Source: Cytophaga sp. FL35
GTDB taxonomy: Bacteria; Bacteroidota; Bacteroidia; Flavobacteriales; Flavobacteriaceae
Direction: 5' to 3'
DNA: 64,000 nucleotides
NCBI RefSeq assembly: GCF_014349235.1
Contig: NZ_JACSOH010000009.1
Coordinates: forward strand, 62,001-126,000
The notes under the pieces: generated by a model
Told to the model about the DNA's origin: nothing
What the model saw: only the letters and a program-made list of their open reading frames with translations
The model's database searches: none
Made by a program: the position numbers and the translations under genes
Shown here: in pieces, positions 59,733 through 64,000 of the stretch
Layout of the letters: each line of letters begins with the position of its first letter
Numbering within the stretch: position 1 is the first letter of the stretch

Positions 59733-60959
59733 ATGATCAGATCGGTAATTATCCTCGTTATTATAACTTTCTGTTTCTCATGTAAACAGAATAAAAGCAA
59801 TACTCTTTTAAATGATGGTATGTGGAGGGCGCAGTTAAAAACCAAAAACGGAGATGCACTTCCATTTAATTTTAGGGTAATCAAATCTGAAACGGATAGT
59901 ATTTCCTTAGAAATATTGAATGCCGAAGAAGTGATTACAGTAGATGAAGTTGAAATTATTGGAGATTCCATTCGTATACAACCTCCCATTTTTGAAGGTT
60001 ATATTGCTGGAATTTTCACGGAAAATAGTATCAATGGAAAGTTTATAAAGGAAAGCTTGGACCGTGCTGTTACCTTTTCTGCTAAATATGGAGAAAAGCA
60101 ACGTTTCTTAAATACATCTCCAGCCAACTTTGATGTGAGCGGTTCTTGGGAAACTGTTTTTTCGGATAGCACTAAAAGTAGGTACGAGGCAAAGGGTATC
60201 TTTGAGCAGACTGGCTCAAAGGTTACTGGAACTTTTGAAACCCCAACCGGTGATTATCGATTTTTAGAAGGAGTTGTAGCGGGAGATTCCTTAAAATTAT
60301 CGGCTTTTGATGGTGCACACGCTTTTCTGTTTCTCGCATCTTATAAGGATAGGATTCTTGATGGTGTTTTTTATTCTGACAATCATTTTGAAGAACCATT
60401 CCGTGCCAAAAGAAACGACAACTTTACGTTGCCTGATGCAGATTCGCTTACTTTTCTGAAAGATGGATATGATGAATTCAATTTTGCATTTCCGGACAAG
60501 GAAGGAAGAATGGTCTCTTTAAAGGATGAGAAATTCAAGAACAAAGTAGTTTTAGTGCAGATTATGGGTTCTTGGTGCCCTAATTGTTTGGATGAGACCA
60601 AATTTTATATGGACTACCTGTCAAACGAGCATCCCAAAGATTTGGAGATTGTGGCTTTGGCCTTTGAGTATGCCAAAACCCAAGAGTCCGCATTTAAGAG
60701 CCTAGAAAGGTTGAAGAAAAGGATGGAATTATCCTATCCTATTTTGCTTGCACAATATGGAACCTCCAACAAGGTTGAAGCGCAAAAGAAGTTGCCCATG
60801 CTAAACCATGTATTGTCCTATCCAACAACTATTCATATAGACAAAAAAGGAGAGGTTCGCAAAATCCATACAGGATTCAATGGACCAGCAACTGGAGAAA
60901 AATTTAGGGAATTCAAGAAAGAATTTCAGGAGTTTACGGAGGCACTCAGGAACGAGTAG
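59733..60959 (+). CDS. TlpA family thiol-disulfide oxidoreductase lipoprotein
   Basis: A 408-residue lipoprotein: MIRSVIILVIITFCFSCKQN places the lipid Cys at about residue 17. A beta-rich region of about 230 residues follows (TLLNDGMWRAQLKTKNGD; SVTFSAKYGE-like strands). The C-terminal thioredoxin domain (about 245-400) contains the redox motif IMGSWCPNCLDETKF near 280-294 and the cis-Pro region LSYPTTIHIDKKGEV near 360. Periplasmic reductase or isomerase by family; its substrate is not known. Contrast with the CxxC-less paralogue at 51362. Confidence 0.88.
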   Translation: MIRSVIILVIITFCFSCKQNKSNTLLNDGMWRAQLKTKNGDALPFNFRVIKSETDSISLEILNAEEVITVDEVEIIGDSIRIQPPIFEGYIAGIFTENSINGKFIKESLDRAVTFSAKYGEKQRFLNTSPANFDVSGSWETVFSDSTKSRYEAKGIFEQTGSKVTGTFETPTGDYRFLEGVVAGDSLKLSAFDGAHAFLFLASYKDRILDGVFYSDNHFEEPFRAKRNDNFTLPDADSLTFLKDGYDEFNFAFPDKEGRMVSLKDEKFKNKVVLVQIMGSWCPNCLDETKFYMDYLSNEHPKDLEIVALAFEYAKTQESAFKSLERLKKRMELSYPILLAQYGTSNKVEAQKKLPMLNHVLSYPTTIHIDKKGEVRKIHTGFNGPATGEKFREFKKEFQEFTEALRNE

Positions 60960-60964
60960 CTAAA

Positions 60965-62083
60965 TTAAATTATGGTGGATTTTCCTAACCCTATATTTTC
61001 ATCGTTAATATTCAGGTTCTCTTCAGAATCTACAATATGCTCCGAAATAAAATCACCTACGTAGTCCGTTCCATATTTACTGCTTCCAAGGATATCCGGA
61101 GTAACTACTTTTCTGCTTAAAGACTCATGAACCGCCTTTACTATGGAATTGGCTTCTTCCTCAAGTCCAAAATGTTGAAGCATCATAACGGTACTGAAAA
61201 TGGAAGCTACAGGATTGGCAATGTTCTTACCTTTTGCTTGAGGATAGGAGCCATGAAAGGGTTCAAACATGGCATTGTCCGTACCAATGGAGGCAGATGG
61301 CAATAAACCTACAGAGCCAATAATAACACTGCCCTGATCGGATAAAATATCGCCGAACATATTATCGGTAAGGATAACATCAAACTGCGTTGGTTTCAGC
61401 ATCATTTGCACGGCAGCGTTGTCTATGAACATTGCTTCCCAAGTAACATCCGGATAACTTTTGGCAATTTCCGTCACGGTTTTTCTCCACAGTCGGGAAG
61501 ACTCCAGAACATTGGCCTTGTCTACCAGTGTCAATTTCTTTCGTCGTCTCTTTGCAGCTTTGAAGGCCATGTGTGCGATTCTGCTGATCTCCTTCTCAGA
61601 GTATTCACATACGTCAGAGGCCTTTGTTCCATCGGCGCTAATAGTCTTTTCGCCAAAATAAATCCCACCGGTAAGTTCCCTGAAAATTACAAGGTCTGTA
61701 CCTCTAACAATAGACTCTTTTAAAGGAGAGTTTTTAAGTAGGGTAGGGAACATTTTTACAGGGCGTACATTGGCAAAAAGCCCTAATTCCTTTCTCAAAC
61801 TAAGTAGGCCCTGCTCCGGTCTTACTTTGGCTTCCGGGTTGTTATCGTACTCCAAAGCACCAATGGCACCAAATAGTATGGCATCAGACTCTCGGCATAA
61901 TTTAAGCGTCTCATTTGGTAGAGGTTTTCCCGAGCCGGACATGGCTATAGCACCTACGGGCGCTTCTACATACTCAAATTTATGGTTAAAGGTCTCCTCT
62001 ATGGCCCTCAAACATTTAACTGATTGTGCCAAAACCTCAGGACCAATACCATCTCCACCCAGAAGAGCTATTTTTAACTGCAT
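60965..62083 (-). CDS. leuB: 3-isopropylmalate dehydrogenase LeuB
   Basis: LeuB oxidises 3-isopropylmalate in leucine synthesis. The 372-residue protein has LKIALLGGDGIGPEVLAQSV near 3-22, LRKELGLFANVRPVKMFP near 96-113, the substrate Arg/Tyr in IYFGEKT near 143, and the metal site DVILTDNMFGDILSDQGSVI near 236-255. FEPFHGSYPQAKGKNIANP near 279 is the NAD loop. A 152-base gap with a set of inverted repeats separates it from leuA. Confidence 0.95.
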   Translation of the reverse strand: MQLKIALLGGDGIGPEVLAQSVKCLRAIEETFNHKFEYVEAPVGAIAMSGSGKPLPNETLKLCRESDAILFGAIGALEYDNNPEAKVRPEQGLLSLRKELGLFANVRPVKMFPTLLKNSPLKESIVRGTDLVIFRELTGGIYFGEKTISADGTKASDVCEYSEKEISRIAHMAFKAAKRRRKKLTLVDKANVLESSRLWRKTVTEIAKSYPDVTWEAMFIDNAAVQMMLKPTQFDVILTDNMFGDILSDQGSVIIGSVGLLPSASIGTDNAMFEPFHGSYPQAKGKNIANPVASIFSTVMMLQHFGLEEEANSIVKAVHESLSRKVVTPDILGSSKYGTDYVGDFISEHIVDSEENLNINDENIGLGKSTII

Positions 62084-62101
62084 AGAACACTATTTACACC
62101 T

Positions 62102-62163
62102 TAAGTGCGTAAAAAGCGAGTTTCATACGCACATCCTTCGCTTTTATAAAGCATAACGAAGGT
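62102..62163 (-). promoter_or_regulatory. Switch-like inverted repeats between leuA and leuB
   Basis: Three pairings compete in the leuA-leuB gap. A: 62135-62140 with 62157-62162 (CCTTCG/CGAAGG) plus inner 62140-62144 with 62148-62152. B: 62112-62119 with 62138-62145 (AAAAGCGA/TCGCTTTT). C: 62105-62111 with 62126-62132 (GTGCGTA/TACGCAC). B excludes A and crosses C. On the minus strand an eight-T run lies between leuA and A. It could attenuate leuB or end the leuA transcript. Confidence 0.4.
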
Positions 62164-62235
62164 TAAAAAAAATAGCGACATTTCAGCAAAAAGCTGTGGA
62201 ATTTTTAAAAAATGAAATTCAGGGGGAAACCTGTG

Positions 62236-63408
62236 TTAGGATACGCTTTCAATATTTAGATTGGTAGCCTCGATTATTTTTGGAATGTCCTCATCAGTAA
62301 TTTCCTTATGCTCATCGGCAAATTTCAAAAACTCTTGGTAAACATCGTCCAATTGAAGTTTGGTGAGTTCAAAACCTACCAATTTGGCTCGGTATGCCAA
62401 AGCGGCCCTTCCACTACGTGCCGTTAGCACAATGGAAGATTCGTTTACCCCAACGTCCGATGGGTCTATAATTTCATACGTTTCCCTGTTTTTAATTACC
62501 CCATCTTGGTGAATACCCGAGCTATGGGCAAAGGCATTGGCGCCAACAATAGCTTTATTTGGTTGTACGATCATACCCATTTTTTGGGAAACCATTTGGC
62601 TGGTGCTATACAATAGTTTACTATTGATATTGGTATCCAAATTCAAGGTTGGGTGCTGCCTTAAAATCATCACCACTTCTTCTAAAGAAGTATTTCCGGC
62701 ACGTTCGCCAATTCCGTTGATGGTACATTCTATTTGTCTGGCACCATTGATGACTCCCGCAATGGAATTGGCAGTGGCCAATCCTAGGTCATTATGACAA
62801 TGGCAGGAAAGGGTCGCTTTTTCAATACCCTTTACGTTCTCTTTAAGGTACTTAATTTTAGCACCGTATTCATCTGGAAGGCAATATCCCGTGGTGTCCG
62901 GTATATTGAGTACGGTGGCACCGGCCTTTAAAACAGCTTCGCAGACGCGCGCCAAAAATTCATTGTCCGTTCTTCCTGCATCCTCGGCATAAAATTCAAC
63001 ATCTTCTACAAAAGTTTTGGCATAGCTAACCGCTGATACGGCCCGTTCTATAATTGCATCCCTATTGGAGTTGAATTTATATTTTATATGAGAGTCCGAT
63101 GTGCCGATACCTGTATGGATACGAGGTCTTTTGGCCGATTTTAAAGCTTCGGCAGCTACCTCAATATCCTTTTTGACTGCGCGGGTCAAACCGCATACCG
63201 TAGCATTTTTAACTAAATCCGATATTTCTGCAACAGACTTGAAATCTCCAGGACTTGAAATGGGAAATCCAGCTTCAATAATATCCACACCTAGTTCATC
63301 CAGTCTTTCGGCAATGACCAATTTTTGCTCGGCATCCAATTTACAGCCGGGCACTTGTTCACCATCTCTTAGCGTTGTATCAAAAATCTGTACCTTATCT
63401 TTGCTCAT
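62236..63408 (-). CDS. leuA: 2-isopropylmalate synthase LeuA, short form
   Basis: LeuA condenses 2-oxoisovalerate with acetyl-CoA, the first committed step of leucine synthesis. The 390-residue TIM barrel begins [20 protein letters not shown] and has the metal site in [20 protein letters not shown] near 202-221 and [17 protein letters not shown] near 229-245, followed by the subdomain with [15 protein letters not shown] near 292. It ends soon after the barrel, so the C-terminal regulatory domain of classical enzymes (about 500 residues) is absent. Other re/citrate-synthase relatives (homocitrate, citramalate) are possible, but leuB next door supports LeuA. Confidence 0.9.
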   Translation of the reverse strand: MSKDKVQIFDTTLRDGEQVPGCKLDAEQKLVIAERLDELGVDIIEAGFPISSPGDFKSVAEISDLVKNATVCGLTRAVKKDIEVAAEALKSAKRPRIHTGIGTSDSHIKYKFNSNRDAIIERAVSAVSYAKTFVEDVEFYAEDAGRTDNEFLARVCEAVLKAGATVLNIPDTTGYCLPDEYGAKIKYLKENVKGIEKATLSCHCHNDLGLATANSIAGVINGARQIECTINGIGERAGNTSLEEVVMILRQHPTLNLDTNINSKLLYSTSQMVSQKMGMIVQPNKAIVGANAFAHSSGIHQDGVIKNRETYEIIDPSDVGVNESSIVLTARSGRAALAYRAKLVGFELTKLQLDDVYQEFLKFADEHKEITDEDIPKIIEATNLNIESVS

Positions 63409-63499
63409 TATAATTATGTAGTTTAGCTAACCATTACGAAGATATGACCCTTAGGTTAAAACACCTAGACCCGATATAAAATAGTACAACGTTAAATTA

Positions 63500-63529
63500 G
63501 ATTTTCAATTATGTAAAAAATTGAAAATC
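63500..63529. promoter_or_regulatory. 11-bp perfect inverted repeat in leuA divergent region
   Basis: GATTTTCAATT at 63500-63510 and its exact complement at 63519-63529, with an 8-base A/T-rich spacer. It lies 92-121 bases upstream of leuA and 26-55 bases upstream of the divergent gene, so it may be an operator for one or both. A TATCTTCG box for leuA is on the minus strand at 63437-63444. Confidence 0.4.
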
Positions 63530-63554
63530 AGTAAAATAAACTATACTTTTTACG

Positions 63555-64000
63555 ATGACAAATGCGCACCGAGATGCTTTGTTCGTGCTTGTAAAATCAC
63601 TTTCCAAATCAGAGAAACGACAGTTTAAGCTGTATGTTGGGCGTTTGGGGGTAAATACGGATGCCAAGTTTTTGGCCCTTTTTAATTTATTGGACCGCTT
63701 GAAGAAGTACGATGAGAAGGCAATCCTTGAATCTGGAATCGTAAAAAAAGCACAGCTGTCCAATTTAAAGGCACATTTGTACAAACAGATTTTAGTAAGC
63801 TTACGCTTAAACCCCGTGAACCAGACTATTCGGGTTCAAATACGGGAACAACTGGATTTTGCAACCATCCTCTATCAAAAAGGATTGTACAAGCAAAGTT
63901 TAAAGATTTTGGATAAGGCGAAGGCAGTGGCCATTGAAAATGAGGAAAAGAACATTGCTTACGAAATAGTTGAACTTGAGAAAATAATTGAAACACAGTA
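63555..64000 (+). CDS. Unrecognised protein, 5' part (continues past window)
   Basis: An open frame from ATG 63555 runs to the window end without a stop; 148 residues are visible. It starts MTNAHRDALFVLVKSLSKSE, then KRQFKLYVGRLGVNTDAKFL. The sequence is wholly helical, Lys- and Leu-rich, with LYQKGLYKQSLKILDKAKAV near 113-132 resembling a TPR helix pair. No signal peptide. It diverges from leuA in the arrangement I would expect for a conserved flavobacterial hypothetical; I cannot name a function. Confidence 0.8.
   Translation, partial: MTNAHRDALFVLVKSLSKSEKRQFKLYVGRLGVNTDAKFLALFNLLDRLKKYDEKAILESGIVKKAQLSNLKAHLYKQILVSLRLNPVNQTIRVQIREQLDFATILYQKGLYKQSLKILDKAKAVAIENEEKNIAYEIVELEKIIETQ

Noticed and set aside
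61770-62156. 128-residue plus-strand frame across leuB start
   Set aside because: Antisense to LeuB and to the structured intergenic region; composition follows the leuB codons.
63409-63499. Leucine leader peptide before leuA
   Set aside because: The only short frame (ATG-Val-Ser-stop) has no Leu codons, and no terminator/antiterminator follows it.
63509-63784. Minus-strand 91-residue frame near the right end
   Set aside because: Antisense to the more protein-like plus-strand gene starting at 63555.

Overview
The window reads as one chromosomal segment of a member of the Flavobacteriaceae (phylum Bacteroidota), probably a marine genus near Maribacter, Zobellia or Muricauda. This rests on low to moderate GC, type IX secretion/gliding proteins (PorD and PorP/SprF families), the bacillithiol protein YtxJ, a Bacteroidota-type omega subunit (RpoZ), DUF6913, and promoters of the form TTG-N19/20-TAnnTTTG instead of sigma70 boxes. 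The genus is inference. I see no phage, insertion sequence, integron or CRISPR array. Genes are tightly packed and no stretch over 300 bases lacks a gene.

Layout. 1-8.2 kb: dnaA (3' end outside the window) diverges from a hotdog thioesterase; then a coupled minus-strand run ribD > HAD phosphatase > EamA transporter > YigZ; then prmC-ligA. 8.3-11.6 kb: a polytopic membrane protein, a small conserved protein and a 5'-nucleotidase split into two exported genes. 11.7-18.3 kb: DUF6913-dapA, then bamD-rpoZ-coaBC-porD-recN (outer membrane assembly, transcription, CoA, type IX secretion, DNA repair). 18.4-24.2 kb: fabI, a family 2 glycosyltransferase, a YbbR-like protein whose start has to be moved upstream, coaE and an OmpR-type two-component pair. 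24.3-29.6 kb: a minus-strand run from a Gfo/Idh/MocA oxidoreductase through YggS, an exonuclease/GIY-YIG fusion and a voltage-gated-type K+ channel to miaA and gntK. 29.8-38.6 kb: pcm, smpB, a histidine-phosphatase lipoprotein, a PorP/SprF barrel fused to a coiled coil and a SPOR-like end, a TetR regulator, clpB, ytxJ and a large lipoprotein.

38.8-46.2 kb: fumarylacetoacetase, glyA and a signalling block consisting of an unrecognised 219-residue protein, a NarL-type regulator, a TPR histidine kinase, a 56-residue acidic lipoprotein missed by length cut-offs, and a LytTR protein whose receiver has lost its phosphoacceptor Asp. 46.4-57.2 kb: beta-helix lipoprotein, thioesterase, glutaminyl cyclase, the SRP RNA gene with a textbook promoter, an SDR, fructose-6-phosphate aldolase, a thioredoxin-fold lipoprotein without its CxxC, a highly asymmetric ABC-F ATPase, two unrecognised proteins and a fasciclin protein. 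57.2-64 kb: pheT, a TlpA-family lipoprotein, leuB and a short leuA separated by a switch-like set of inverted repeats, and the 5' part of an unrecognised gene.

Most of the window is core housekeeping. The observations I would follow first are the ABC-F protein with one intact and one doubly degenerate ATP site, the leuA-leuB intergenic RNA element, the repeated GCAGGACA motif upstream of clpB, and the 41-46 kb signalling block.
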